In this document: positions 36,815-46,104 of the stretch, one piece after another
How the letters are laid out: every line of letters starts with the position of its first letter
Numbering within the stretch: position 1 is the first letter of the stretch
Assembly: GCA_938001865.1 (NCBI GenBank)
Contig: CALLAW010000005.1
Coordinates: forward strand, 1-64,000
Direction of reading: 5' to 3'
Length of the DNA: 64,000 nucleotides
DNA from: an uncultured Saprospiraceae bacterium
Lineage (GTDB): Bacteria; Bacteroidota; Bacteroidia; Chitinophagales; Saprospiraceae
Translations under genes and position numbers: made by a program
The notes under the pieces: model-generated
Databases searched by the model: none
The model's input: only the letters and a program-made list of their open reading frames with translations
What the model was told of the DNA's origin: nothing

Positions 36815-37540
36815 ATGGTAGTAAAATTGTATAATTACTTTCTCTGTGAAGAAAAGGAGCTTGTGAAAAAAATTCACAACGTCCTTGGTTTTACTCCAAG
36901 TAATGTACAACTCTACAAGACTGCATTCTCTCATAAATCCATGAATCAAGGAGCCAATAAAAATGGCATCAACAACGAACGCTTAGAGTATCTTGGTGAC
37001 GCAATACTCTCAACCGTAGTCGCTGAGTACCTCTTCCGTAAGTATCCAACTAAGAAGGAAGGATTCCTCACCAAGATGCGATCCAAAATAGTAAAGAGAA
37101 ATACTCTCAATAAGGTCGCCTCAGAGATGGGCTTAGACCTATTGCTCAGTCACTTTGTCGATACTCGGATCAGTAGCTCCATGAAGGGCAATGCACTCGA
37201 AGCACTCATCGGCGCTATCTATGTCGAACAAGGATACCGTAAAACTCGAAATTATATCATCAAAAATATCCTTATAAAATACCTCGATATCAACACTCTA
37301 GAGACTGTCGAGGATAATCACAAATCCCAACTCCTAGAACACTGCCAAAAGATGGGCAGCAACGTTGAATTTAAACTGGTCTCTCGATATAAAGTAGATA
37401 AAAGAGACAAATTTAAAATCGCAGTCAATGTCGATGGTAAGCAAAAAAGCGTCGCAGAAGACTATAATAAGAAAGCCGCTGAACAAAAAGCTGCAAAAAT
37501 TGCTATATCCCATATACTGAACCAATCAGTATCAGTATAA
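36815..37540 (+). CDS. rnc: ribonuclease III
   Basis: 241 residues. Cleaves double-stranded RNA in rRNA processing and mRNA decay. The catalytic motif ERLEYLGDAIL is at residues 55-65. The second acidic site is near GNALEALIGAIY, and the C-terminal double-stranded RNA-binding domain (about 170-240) ends in KKAAEQKAAKIAI. The ATG at 36815 follows the fabF stop by 1 bp, so the two are translationally linked. Confidence 0.96.
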   Translation: MVVKLYNYFLCEEKELVKKIHNVLGFTPSNVQLYKTAFSHKSMNQGANKNGINNERLEYLGDAILSTVVAEYLFRKYPTKKEGFLTKMRSKIVKRNTLNKVASEMGLDLLLSHFVDTRISSSMKGNALEALIGAIYVEQGYRKTRNYIIKNILIKYLDINTLETVEDNHKSQLLEHCQKMGSNVEFKLVSRYKVDKRDKFKIAVNVDGKQKSVAEDYNKKAAEQKAAKIAISHILNQSVSV

Positions 37541-37549
37541 ACGAAATTT

Positions 37550-38755
37550 ATGGATTCTCTATCGCAAATTGTCCTCGGTGCTGCCGTAGGAGAAGTGGTA
37601 CTTGGTAAAAAAATCGGAAATCGAGCAATGCTTTGGGGAGCAATCGCTGGGACTATCCCTGACTTAGATATCATCTCCAATCTCTGGTTGAGTGAGGTAG
37701 ATGGACTCGCAGCCCATCGAGGGATAAGTCATAGCCTACTCTTCTCTGTACTAGGGGCGGGAGCATTTGGCTGGATTGTAGATAAGATCTATTCCTCTCC
37801 ATATCATAAGCACATCGCCCTCTTACTGCGGTCACTCCTATTCTTGTCTGTGATTGGTGGATTGCTCACCTTAGCAATCACTACTCCTCCCAAGTTGATC
37901 CCTGCATTGGGTGCCATAGGGATTGGTGTAAGTGGGTATCTCTGGATGAAACGAAGATACGTCACCCATCCCATCGACAAACCCAACGCTACATTACAGG
38001 AGTGGATGTTACTCTTCTTCTGGGGATTAGTTACGCATCCGATACTTGACTGCTTCACCGTCTATGGGACACAGCTCTTTGCTCCATTCTCTAAGACACG
38101 GGTGGCATGGAGTACCATCTCAGTGGCAGACCCACTCTATACGGTTCCATTTTTGCTCTGCTTGATCATCGCTTCATTCTTAGCAAAGGAGTCACGGTTG
38201 AGGAGGACGGTCAATTGGCTAGGGATTGGGCTCTCTTGCACTTATCTCCTCTTTACAGTATTCAATAAGCAAGCCATTGACAGAATCTTCGTCGAGAGTC
38301 TCGATGCACAAGGCTATGAATATACTGACCATATGACCTCTCCGACGATCCTCAACAATATCCTCTGGCATGGAGCTGCTAAGACAGACTCATCCATCAT
38401 ATTTGGTAAGTATTCATACTTCGACTCGGATAGAGAGATCACATTCTACGAAGAACCACTTGGAGATGCAAATCTCGCAGGAATCGAAAATCATCGAACG
38501 ATCCAGATACTGAAGTGGTTCAGCGATGGATATTACAATGTCATCGATCGCCAAGACTATATCCAGTTCAATGATATGCGCTATGGAAGATTTACTGATG
38601 ACAACACTTCTCCTGACAACTATATCTTTAAGTTCAATCTGAGGAGACTTGGACCCACTGACGTGGAAATGCTAGAGTCTCAAGGCGGACCACCTCCTGG
38701 CAATGAAGCAGAGATCTTCGAGGCCCTCTTCAAGCGGATACGGGGAATTGAATAA
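37550..38755 (+). CDS. membrane-bound metal-dependent hydrolase (YdjM/DUF457 family)
   Basis: 401 residues. The N-terminus MDSLSQIVLGAAVGE and the motif PDLDI, followed by HRGISHSLL, are the conserved metal-binding features of the LexA-binding/YdjM-type inner-membrane hydrolases. Five or so membrane helices span residues 15-250, and the last ~150 residues are soluble and specific to the longer Bacteroidota form. Substrate unknown. It lies 9 bp after rnc and is likely in the same unit. Confidence 0.85.
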   Translation: MDSLSQIVLGAAVGEVVLGKKIGNRAMLWGAIAGTIPDLDIISNLWLSEVDGLAAHRGISHSLLFSVLGAGAFGWIVDKIYSSPYHKHIALLLRSLLFLSVIGGLLTLAITTPPKLIPALGAIGIGVSGYLWMKRRYVTHPIDKPNATLQEWMLLFFWGLVTHPILDCFTVYGTQLFAPFSKTRVAWSTISVADPLYTVPFLLCLIIASFLAKESRLRRTVNWLGIGLSCTYLLFTVFNKQAIDRIFVESLDAQGYEYTDHMTSPTILNNILWHGAAKTDSSIIFGKYSYFDSDREITFYEEPLGDANLAGIENHRTIQILKWFSDGYYNVIDRQDYIQFNDMRYGRFTDDNTSPDNYIFKFNLRRLGPTDVEMLESQGGPPPGNEAEIFEALFKRIRGIE

Positions 38756-38783
38756 GTTGGATATGGGAGTGAAGACGAGAGAC

Positions 38784-39791
38784 TTATCCCTCATCCAAAA
38801 ACTCAAGTACCTTATTGACAAGGTCAGGCGATCCGACGATAAATGGTGACCTCTGATGGAGTTCTGTTGGCTCGATATCCAAGATACGTCTCTTCCCATC
38901 TGTAGCGATACCTCCCGCTTGCTCTGCTAAGAATGCCATCGGCTTACACTCATACAAGAGTCTCAACTTACCATTCGGTGCAGTAGTCGTAGATGGATAG
39001 AGATAGATACCTCCTTTGATCATATTTCGATGAAAATCGGACACCATAGACCCTATATACCTGCTCGTCATAGGACGTCCTGATGCTGGGTCTGATGCTT
39101 TGCAATACTGCAGATATGACTTGATCCCATCAGAGAAGAATGGGTAGTTACCTTCATTGGTAGAGTAGATCTTCCCTGTCTGTGGAAATTGGATAGATTC
39201 ATTGGATAAGAAAAATACTCCAATCGATGGATCAAATGTAAATCCATGTACTCCGTCACCCACTGACAAGACTAGCATCGTAGATGATCCATAGATGACA
39301 TAGCCTGCTGCGACGATTTCTGTACCCTTCTGGAGGAAGTCTTTCAACTCTGCCTTCTGACCTACAGGTGTCACTCGTCGGTAAATAGAAAAGATGGTTC
39401 CAATCGAGACATTGACATCGATATTGCTCGAGCCATCGAGTGGATCTATCAGGACTACATACTTACCACCGCGACAAGACTCAGACTCGAATGCGATAAA
39501 AGAGTCTTCTTCCTCGCTAGCAACGCCACAGATCTGAGCCCTTGCCTTGAATGCCGCGATAAACTTAGCATTAGCGTAGACATCCAATTTTTGTTGGTCT
39601 TCGCCTTGGATGTTCGTATTGCCCATCTGTCCCATGATCTCATCTACAAGACCTGCCTTATTGATCTCACTATTGACAACCTTAGTTGCAAGTTTGATAC
39701 AACTCAAGATACTGGTCAACTCCCCAGTAGAGTTAGATGATGCAGCTTGGCTCTGTATAATGTGCTCGCCAAGTGTCCTGAAGTTTGCCAT
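38784..39791 (-). CDS. fbp: fructose-1,6-bisphosphatase class I
   Basis: 335 residues from the ATG at 39791; the open frame starts further upstream but FRTLGEHI is the usual beginning. It hydrolyses fructose-1,6-bisphosphate in gluconeogenesis. Class I signatures: the metal-binding [23 protein letters not shown] region near residues 110-130, [10 protein letters not shown], and the C-terminal [19 protein letters not shown]. Length equals the E. coli type. Confidence 0.96.
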   Translation of the reverse strand: MANFRTLGEHIIQSQAASSNSTGELTSILSCIKLATKVVNSEINKAGLVDEIMGQMGNTNIQGEDQQKLDVYANAKFIAAFKARAQICGVASEEEDSFIAFESESCRGGKYVVLIDPLDGSSNIDVNVSIGTIFSIYRRVTPVGQKAELKDFLQKGTEIVAAGYVIYGSSTMLVLSVGDGVHGFTFDPSIGVFFLSNESIQFPQTGKIYSTNEGNYPFFSDGIKSYLQYCKASDPASGRPMTSRYIGSMVSDFHRNMIKGGIYLYPSTTTAPNGKLRLLYECKPMAFLAEQAGGIATDGKRRILDIEPTELHQRSPFIVGSPDLVNKVLEFLDEG

Positions 39792-39817
39792 ACTATTGAA
39801 GATTTGATAGATTAGCA

Positions 39818-39825
39818 CAAAGGTA
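39818..39825 (-). promoter_or_regulatory. putative -7 box for fbp
   Basis: The minus strand reads TACCTTTG, an exact consensus match, 26 bp before the ATG. No matching -33 element. Confidence 0.5.
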
Positions 39826-39958
39826 GAGATACTTCTACATCACATCTCTTAAGAGAGTATCTTTTTATTCAGTATTTTTGAGTGATTAACTGATCTGATT
39901 ACATTACATGATAATGGGAATCGAGATTCAAATAGATTATTCGTAATAAGTCGACTGC

Positions 39959-40849
39959 ATGAAGGCATTAGTAATATCTGGAGGAGGAAGCAAAGGAGCA
40001 TTTGCAGGAGGAGTAGCTGAGTACTTAATCAATGTCGCTAAGCGTGATTATGACATCTTCGTAGCATGCTCCACGGGTAGCTTGCTGATCCCACACCTAT
40101 CGATAGGAGAGGTCGGTAGGATCAAGGAGATCTTCACCAATGTCTGTCAGGATGATATATTCAATATCTCACCATTTCACATCAAGCGATTGCCTACGGG
40201 TGAGTTTAAGACTAAGATCAACCATTGGAACTCTATCAGGATGTTTCTCAAGCGAAAAAAAACGTTTGGCGAACACAAAAATTTACGTAAAGTAATCAGT
40301 AAAATCTTCACTGAAGCAGACTATGATAAGATCCGTGCTACTGAGAAGAAAGTCGTCGTTACTGTCAGCAATCTGACGACTAATCGAGTAGTCTATAAGC
40401 ATCTCAAGGACTTTGAGTATGAAGATTTCTGTGATTGGATGTGGGCTTCGACGAGTTTCGTACCATTCATGTCACTCGTAGAGAAGAATGGATACGAATA
40501 TGCAGATGGTGGATTTGGCAATTATGTCCCGATCGAAGAAGCAGTAAATCTCGGTGCTACCGAAGTGGATGTGGTCATCCTCAAGCCTAGGCAGAGCAAT
40601 CATGATATTACTACTACGACCAATGCATTTGACTTGTTTTTCAAGACGATGGAGTTTTCGCTAGATCAACTCTCTTATCAAGATATCCTGATCGGTCATC
40701 TGGAGAGCATCTACAATAATAGTGTCAAGGCCAAATTTTTCTTTACCCCTAGACTACTCACTAAGCATAGCTTCATCTTTGAACCAGAGCTGATGAAGCA
40801 GTGGTGGCAAGAAGGATACGACTACGCTAAGATGAGAGAAACTCAGTAG
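39959..40849 (+). CDS. patatin-like phospholipase
   Basis: 296 residues. The oxyanion-hole motif GGGSKGAFAGG lies at residues 8-18. The nucleophile elbow is ACSTGS with Ser38, where Cys replaces the first Gly of GxSxG. The catalytic Asp is in YADGGFGNYVP. Patatins are Ser-Asp dyad lipid acyl hydrolases. No signal peptide, so cytoplasmic or membrane-associated. The Cys variation may be a subfamily trait. Divergent from fbp. Confidence 0.85.
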   Translation: MKALVISGGGSKGAFAGGVAEYLINVAKRDYDIFVACSTGSLLIPHLSIGEVGRIKEIFTNVCQDDIFNISPFHIKRLPTGEFKTKINHWNSIRMFLKRKKTFGEHKNLRKVISKIFTEADYDKIRATEKKVVVTVSNLTTNRVVYKHLKDFEYEDFCDWMWASTSFVPFMSLVEKNGYEYADGGFGNYVPIEEAVNLGATEVDVVILKPRQSNHDITTTTNAFDLFFKTMEFSLDQLSYQDILIGHLESIYNNSVKAKFFFTPRLLTKHSFIFEPELMKQWWQEGYDYAKMRETQ

Positions 40850-40888
40850 AGGAAGTCTCAATTATCTACTCTTATTGATTACTTGGGC

Positions 40889-41563
40889 TTACATCGCCAT
40901 CACCTTATTCCCTGTACACACATACACTGAGTCTGACTTGCGAGGTTTGATGGTCTTACTCCCAGTAAAGCTCCCAAAAGCAGGTAATAGGGTCTGCTCA
41001 TCGGTACAGTAATAACATGGAAGCCGCATTCTATCTCTTCCTTTACCTCTGAGTTGGACGGCAGGATGGATATGACCTGCGATATTGTGCCACCCAGCGT
41101 ACTCCGCAGTAAGTGGCAGAGGGAGTGGGATGTGTGTCAGAGCAAATGGTGCCAACCGATACTCATCTAAGATTGTCAGTGCTGAGATCTTATCTAAGTG
41201 ATGCCTGCTATGGATGTCATGATTACCCTCTGTCAAGATGAAGTGTATCTCTGGAAACTGTGACATAATCTCCTCTAGTATCTTACACTCTGCATTGTAG
41301 TCTGAGTGGATAAGGTCACCAAGAAAGACGCATGTCTGGATGTTATAGTTGAGTAGGATATGTGTGAGATTTTGCCAATTCTGATACTCACCAGCTTGAG
41401 GGATACCGATCCCTGCCTTCCTAAATGTGGACAACTTGCCGATATGAAGGTCAGCGATGATGCACAGATGATGCTTCGGCCAGTAGATCGCCTTCTCTGG
41501 GAGGAGCCAGAGGGTCTCATCCATCAGAGTGATCTCGAGTGAGTTAGTCGGTGACTGTGTCAT
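40889..41563 (-). CDS. PdeM-like metallophosphoesterase (DNA-ligase-associated family)
   Basis: 224 residues. Metal-binding motifs of the calcineurin fold appear in order: IIADLHIGKLSTFRKAG near residue 35, FLGDLIHSD, LTEGNHD and AGHIHP. The sequence pattern matches the family usually found beside an ATP-dependent DNA ligase and a ligase-associated helicase/exonuclease in a DNA-repair cluster. Those partners are not adjacent here; instead it follows rlmN by 6 bp. Substrate in the family is not well defined. Good family match. Confidence 0.83.
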   Translation of the reverse strand: MTQSPTNSLEITLMDETLWLLPEKAIYWPKHHLCIIADLHIGKLSTFRKAGIGIPQAGEYQNWQNLTHILLNYNIQTCVFLGDLIHSDYNAECKILEEIMSQFPEIHFILTEGNHDIHSRHHLDKISALTILDEYRLAPFALTHIPLPLPLTAEYAGWHNIAGHIHPAVQLRGKGRDRMRLPCYYCTDEQTLLPAFGSFTGSKTIKPRKSDSVYVCTGNKVMAM

Positions 41564-41569
41564 GAGGTA

Positions 41570-42616
41570 TTACTCCTTATTAGCGAGCTGACCGCAGGCT
41601 GCATCGATATCCTTACCTCTGCTCCGCCTGACTGTAACCATGATTCCAGCATCTCTTATCATTTTAGCGAAAGCGTCTACATCTTGCTCTGGAGCTCGAG
41701 TGAAGTCTATGCCATCTATCGGATTGTACTCTATGATATTGACCTTGACGGGAAATATCCTACAGAGTTTGATGAGATTATTCGCATCTTCTCGGGTAAG
41801 GTTGAAGTTGTCAAATGCGATGTACTCATAGAATATCATGTTCTTCGTCTTACTGAAGAAGTACTCGATCGCCTCCATCAATACCTCCAGATTATTCTGT
41901 TCGTTGATTGGCATGATTTCATTCCGTTTGAGATCATCGGCAGCATGGAGTGAGAGAGCTAGATTACACTTGATATCTTCGTCAGCAAGCTTAGTGATCA
42001 TCTTAGCGATCCCAGCTGTACTTATGGTAATCCTCCTTGGTGACATGGCTAGCCCCTTGTCAGATGTGATATAATCTATGGACTGCAGGACTGGTCGATA
42101 CGCCAGTAAGGGCTCACCCATCCCCATATAGACGATATTAGTCAGGGGCAATCCATAGGTGTCGAGGCACAGTTGGTTAGTGAGACTGATCTGATCATAG
42201 ATCTCACTGGCATCGAGATTTCTGACTCGCTTCATCTGTCCTGTTGCACAGAACTTGCATGACAGACTACACCCTACCTGTGATGATACACATACGGTGA
42301 ATCTCTTATCATCAGGTACCGGGATAAGTACAGTCTCTATCAGTGCATCATCATGGAGGCGATACCTAGACTTGATCGTCCCATCAGTAGAGACTTGCTG
42401 TCTGTCTAGTGTCAGTGCATTGAAGATAAAGTTAGCATTGAGTTTTTCACGCAGTGCCTTGGAGAGGTTAGTCATATCATCGAACTGTGTTGCCCCTTTC
42501 TTCCAGAGCCACTCGTAGACCTGCTTAGCTCTGAATGATGGTTCGCCTAGGTCTTTCATGATGTCTTTCAACTCATCCTGACTGCACTTCCTGATATTGA
42601 TTTTGCTCGTGTCCAT
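41570..42616 (-). CDS. rlmN: 23S rRNA (adenine-2503 C2)/tRNA methyltransferase RlmN
   Basis: 348 residues. A radical-SAM methyltransferase acting on A2503 of 23S rRNA and A37 of some tRNAs. The iron-sulfur motif CSLSCKFC is near residue 115, and the YMGMGEPLLAY, SLHAADD and GIDFTRAPEQDVDAF segments follow. The C-terminal Cys of the methylation mechanism lies in DAACGQL. Start at ATG 42616. First in a two-gene unit with the phosphoesterase. Confidence 0.97.
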   Translation of the reverse strand: MDTSKINIRKCSQDELKDIMKDLGEPSFRAKQVYEWLWKKGATQFDDMTNLSKALREKLNANFIFNALTLDRQQVSTDGTIKSRYRLHDDALIETVLIPVPDDKRFTVCVSSQVGCSLSCKFCATGQMKRVRNLDASEIYDQISLTNQLCLDTYGLPLTNIVYMGMGEPLLAYRPVLQSIDYITSDKGLAMSPRRITISTAGIAKMITKLADEDIKCNLALSLHAADDLKRNEIMPINEQNNLEVLMEAIEYFFSKTKNMIFYEYIAFDNFNLTREDANNLIKLCRIFPVKVNIIEYNPIDGIDFTRAPEQDVDAFAKMIRDAGIMVTVRRSRGKDIDAACGQLANKE

Positions 42617-42657
42617 AGATGATTAGTCGTGTTGCATAATTTTTACTTGAGTTACTA

Positions 42658-42665
42658 CAAAGGTA
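42658..42665 (-). promoter_or_regulatory. putative -7 box for rlmN
   Basis: TACCTTTG on the minus strand, 41 bp before the rlmN ATG; same octamer as upstream of fbp. Confidence 0.45.
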
Positions 42666-42797
42666 ACCGATGTGTCCTTAGAGAGAGATAGATTAGATAA
42701 TTAAGTCCAAGTTTGACATCATTAGATCACATTCACTATCTTGCGATGTGAAATAATAGGAGCTCACTCAGTCATCGTCTCTTAATAATACATTACT

Positions 42798-43169
42798 ATG
42801 AAACTCGGAGCATTTTCTGTCAGTCTATCAGTCAAAGACCTCAATACTTCAAGAGCCTTCTATGCCAAGTTGGGCTTCACCCAGTTAGCTGGCAGTATGG
42901 AGAAGAACTATCTCATCATGAAGAATGAAGACTCTCTTATAGGCCTCTTCCAAGGAATGTTTGAAGGGAACATCTTGACATTCAATCCTGGATGGGATAC
43001 ATCCGGCCTTGACATCGAAGACTTTGACGATATCAGGAAGATCCAAGCCTCACTCAAGGCGAGTGGCGTCACGCTTATCAGCGAAGCAGATCCAGAGACG
43101 AGTGGCCCAGCGAGTATGATGCTCACTGATCCTGATGGCAATATGATATTGATCGATCAGCACATCTAA
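42798..43169 (+). CDS. VOC (glyoxalase/bleomycin-resistance fold) family protein
   Basis: 123 residues, a single-module vicinal oxygen chelate protein. The N-terminal half has SLSVKDLNTSRAFYAKLGF, and the C-terminal half ends in the typical MLTDPDGNMILIDQH. The fold supports metal-dependent enzymes or ligand binding; the reaction cannot be inferred. It stands alone. Confidence 0.88.
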   Translation: MKLGAFSVSLSVKDLNTSRAFYAKLGFTQLAGSMEKNYLIMKNEDSLIGLFQGMFEGNILTFNPGWDTSGLDIEDFDDIRKIQASLKASGVTLISEADPETSGPASMMLTDPDGNMILIDQHI

Positions 43170-43314
43170 GCTCGCTGATTGGAATCATCCTCATGTACTC
43201 TCAATCTATCCCACTCTGTCAACAGGAGTACTCTGAGCACATCAACACAGCGATACTTCGACATCTCACTCTCTATGCCAGGGATACTCACTGATCTGAT
43301 ACCACAATAGCCCG

Positions 43315-44232
43315 ATGACCAAATCCCAACTCCTTGATAACCTTGCATCTGTAGAACGAAGAGCCTCAGTGTCCAAGCTGAGAAGAATGCTGCATCATCC
43401 AGCTAGATATCTCACAGCAATCCTTCATCGTCAACTCTTCTACAGGTGGACAAAGAGTGATATCCAAGTGAAATCTTCAACATTCTTTGGCGAGCAGATG
43501 CACCTCCGACTGCCGTCTAGCACCGATATCTACTTGACTGGAGGTAAGCCCCATGATTCCGAAATCAGATTAGCAGCCTATCTGATCCATCAGCTTGATC
43601 TTGGTGATACATTCGTCGATGTAGGTGCCCACTACGGATACTTTACACTCTTAGCCTCTTCACTCGTAGGTAAAGGTGGGACGGTCATCTCCTATGAACC
43701 ATCTCCAAATACATATTCCATACTCCACCAGAATGTCAAAGACATTGCTCACATCAAGAGCTACAACTCGGCTGTGTCAGACAGTGATCACTCTCTGACA
43801 TTCTATGAGTTTCCCAACTACTACTCCGAGTATAATACCTTCGATGTCACCCAATTTGTCGATAAAGATTGGTATCAGATATACCCTCCTGAGCAGATCA
43901 AAGTCAATTGTGTACAGCTCCAATCAGAAATAGAGTCCTTGCATATAGATCCAAAAATAATCAAAATCGATGTCGAAGGAGCTGAGTATCAAGTCATCAA
44001 AGGTATGCAGGACTACTTGTCAGCTCACTCTACTACTCTCGTAATGGAGTATCTCAACACTCATCGAGGCAATAGTGGACACCAGCAAGCAGAGCACCTC
44101 CTCAAGACACTTGGATACTCAGCATCCATTATCAATAGAGACGGGAGCTTACAGCGGATTGGCTCAGCCTCTGCATACCTAGATGCTAATGCAATAGAAT
44201 CAGAAAATATCGTTTTTGCAAAACGTCTGTAA
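43315..44232 (+). CDS. FkbM-family methyltransferase
   Basis: 305 residues. The SAM-binding motif DTFVDVGAHYGYFTLLA begins near residue 101, then VISYEPSPNTYSILHQNV, and the family end motif IIKIDVEGAEYQVIKGM near 220-235. FkbM enzymes O-methylate sugars, polyketides or other small acceptors. No glycan gene cluster surrounds it, so the acceptor is unknown. It ends 2 bp before the convergent T9SS gene stop. Confidence 0.9.
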   Translation: MTKSQLLDNLASVERRASVSKLRRMLHHPARYLTAILHRQLFYRWTKSDIQVKSSTFFGEQMHLRLPSSTDIYLTGGKPHDSEIRLAAYLIHQLDLGDTFVDVGAHYGYFTLLASSLVGKGGTVISYEPSPNTYSILHQNVKDIAHIKSYNSAVSDSDHSLTFYEFPNYYSEYNTFDVTQFVDKDWYQIYPPEQIKVNCVQLQSEIESLHIDPKIIKIDVEGAEYQVIKGMQDYLSAHSTTLVMEYLNTHRGNSGHQQAEHLLKTLGYSASIINRDGSLQRIGSASAYLDANAIESENIVFAKRL

Positions 44233-44234
44233 AC

Positions 44235-45773
44235 TCATTCTTTGATGATTTTGTAGACTGAGAGGTGGGCATCGACTGTACTCTGTATCGAGAGGAAATA
44301 TAATCCAACTCCGAGTGCCTCTAGATCTATGATGAGAGGACCATCTACTCCCGTATAGTCCACGACTATGTTACCTACAAGATCTACGACCTTGATCTCA
44401 TAATTAGCCAATTCACCTCCTATCACTACCTGATCTGTGAATGGATTGGGGTAGATATTGATTGCATTTACCTCAGTGATGACATGACTTGTAGCAGTAG
44501 CGAAGGCTGGTAACTCTACGACATAGCTATCCACTGAGTGACCATCATCTGCTCCACTCCAATCTGAACCAAACAATACTCTCGTGCCAGTAGGACTGAT
44601 CACAGCATGTGGCTCTCCCCAGTAATCATACTCATCCTCATCACTCCTGTGATGTCCGATCCGACAGACTTGGATATTATCTGCATCTGCCAAGGCGATT
44701 ACCAACTCCTGATCGAGGAGTTGCTGTCCATCTTGATCATAGCCTATCAGAGAGGCACAGAGCCAGCCTGGAGTGACATTCTTGTATGCAAGAGCACTGA
44801 TATGGGTGCCCGACTGAGAGTAATCATATCCAAGATCTTCGCTGATCATAGAGTAGCAAGTGCCATCTGTCATGTCATGAGCTACGAGATTACCTCCGCA
44901 GCCTCCATCAGGCCCATCAGCAAATGCTACAGCAAAGTGAGCATCATTTCCATTGCTCAGACGGCCCTCACAAGCATGCTCAGTGCTCGACTCATTGAGC
45001 ATGACACTGAGGTTGCCATCAGTATCATATCCTTGAGTTTGGTGATAATATCTGATACCAGATGGACTCGGCATCGGAGCTGTGTAAGCGACATCACTCA
45101 TATCAAAGACTGTCACCTCCCCAGTCGAGATACGGTATGCATAAGCACTACTGTTTCCACATCTCCAGGTAAATACATCACTATCCCATGACATCATCTG
45201 GATATCATTACCCATTGCAATGTCTTCACTACAGTCGGATATGTCGTCCATATTGACAACGATAGTCTTGGTCTGTAGTGCTACATTATACTTGATGAAA
45301 TCATCAGTCGTAGCCTCAGGATAATAGAAAATATCTGGATCTTCAAAGTCCCAAAAGATCTGCTCCAAATCGGCTGGATTGATATCTGTAAGATTGCGGA
45401 TATGTGTATACTCCATACCATCCAGTAAGAGGTGGACAGCATTATCTACATCATAGAGTATCATCTTAGACTCGTCCGTATTCCAAGCTTGGATAGTACT
45501 GTACATCGGCACTATTTTGTGTCCAGCACCGGCATCAGTGATCCTTCTAATCGTAGTACCGAAACTTGGATCAGTGATCGTACCTAGATAGCTAGGCTTA
45601 GCGACTGGCTGCATGGGATGGAGTTGAAGGTCATTGACTAGGAGCCCCTCTGTCAGATCTTGAGCCATAAGTGAGACACACGAGATCACAAGCATACAGA
45701 GCAGAGATGTCACAGCTCTATGCTTATTGGAGTATGCATATTGTGAAGTGTGATTACCAAGAGATAAGGGCAT
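44235..45773 (-). CDS. secreted beta-propeller-like protein with T9SS sorting domain
   Basis: 512 residues. A long N-terminus leads to a signal peptide ending SLMAQ, so the true start may be slightly inside the frame. The mature part has repeated strand blocks with Trp/Asp (AWNTDESKMILYDV, YYHQTQGYDTDGNLSVM, HAVISPTGTRVLFGSDW) that resemble a WD40/PD40-type propeller. The type A sorting domain starts at IYPNPFTDQVVIGG near residue 430. Exported and probably surface-bound or released. Function not recognised. Confidence 0.78.
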   Translation of the reverse strand: MPLSLGNHTSQYAYSNKHRAVTSLLCMLVISCVSLMAQDLTEGLLVNDLQLHPMQPVAKPSYLGTITDPSFGTTIRRITDAGAGHKIVPMYSTIQAWNTDESKMILYDVDNAVHLLLDGMEYTHIRNLTDINPADLEQIFWDFEDPDIFYYPEATTDDFIKYNVALQTKTIVVNMDDISDCSEDIAMGNDIQMMSWDSDVFTWRCGNSSAYAYRISTGEVTVFDMSDVAYTAPMPSPSGIRYYHQTQGYDTDGNLSVMLNESSTEHACEGRLSNGNDAHFAVAFADGPDGGCGGNLVAHDMTDGTCYSMISEDLGYDYSQSGTHISALAYKNVTPGWLCASLIGYDQDGQQLLDQELVIALADADNIQVCRIGHHRSDEDEYDYWGEPHAVISPTGTRVLFGSDWSGADDGHSVDSYVVELPAFATATSHVITEVNAINIYPNPFTDQVVIGGELANYEIKVVDLVGNIVVDYTGVDGPLIIDLEALGVGLYFLSIQSTVDAHLSVYKIIKE

Positions 45774-45819
45774 ATGTGAGAGTTTTCACGATGAGTGTAT
45801 GGATTTAAAATCTGACATT

Positions 45820-45976
45820 GATATCGATCCGAACCTCAGAATGACGGCACAGAGCTACTCCAATGATTATGAACATAAAGACTCAAGCAATCTTCAATGA
45901 TCCGAATGACTCAATCACAGAGATAACAACGAATGTAATCGCATTTTCAGTCAATATCTGTAGAGACAGCAGCTAA
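45820..45976 (+). pseudogene. decayed 3' end of a paralog of the 46105-47130 gene
   Basis: Read in the frame that gives ATPMIMNIKTQA and later FSVNIC before the TAA at 45974-45976, this 157-bp stretch matches the gene downstream (ASATIMNIKTQA, LPINIC) in DNA and protein. A 2-bp deletion breaks the frame near its start, with an in-frame TGA just before. Only the last ~50 codons remain. It shows the locus once held two copies side by side. Confidence 0.8.
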
Positions 45977-46104
45977 GATGCTAAAAATAAAAAACCCATT
46001 GACTAAAGAGAGTTGTAGCCCAAACAGGAAAATTTACTTTTTGTGTAGAATTATTTCTCTTGGGATGGAGTTAAATCTTCTGATCACTCTTCTACTCAAA
46101 TATA

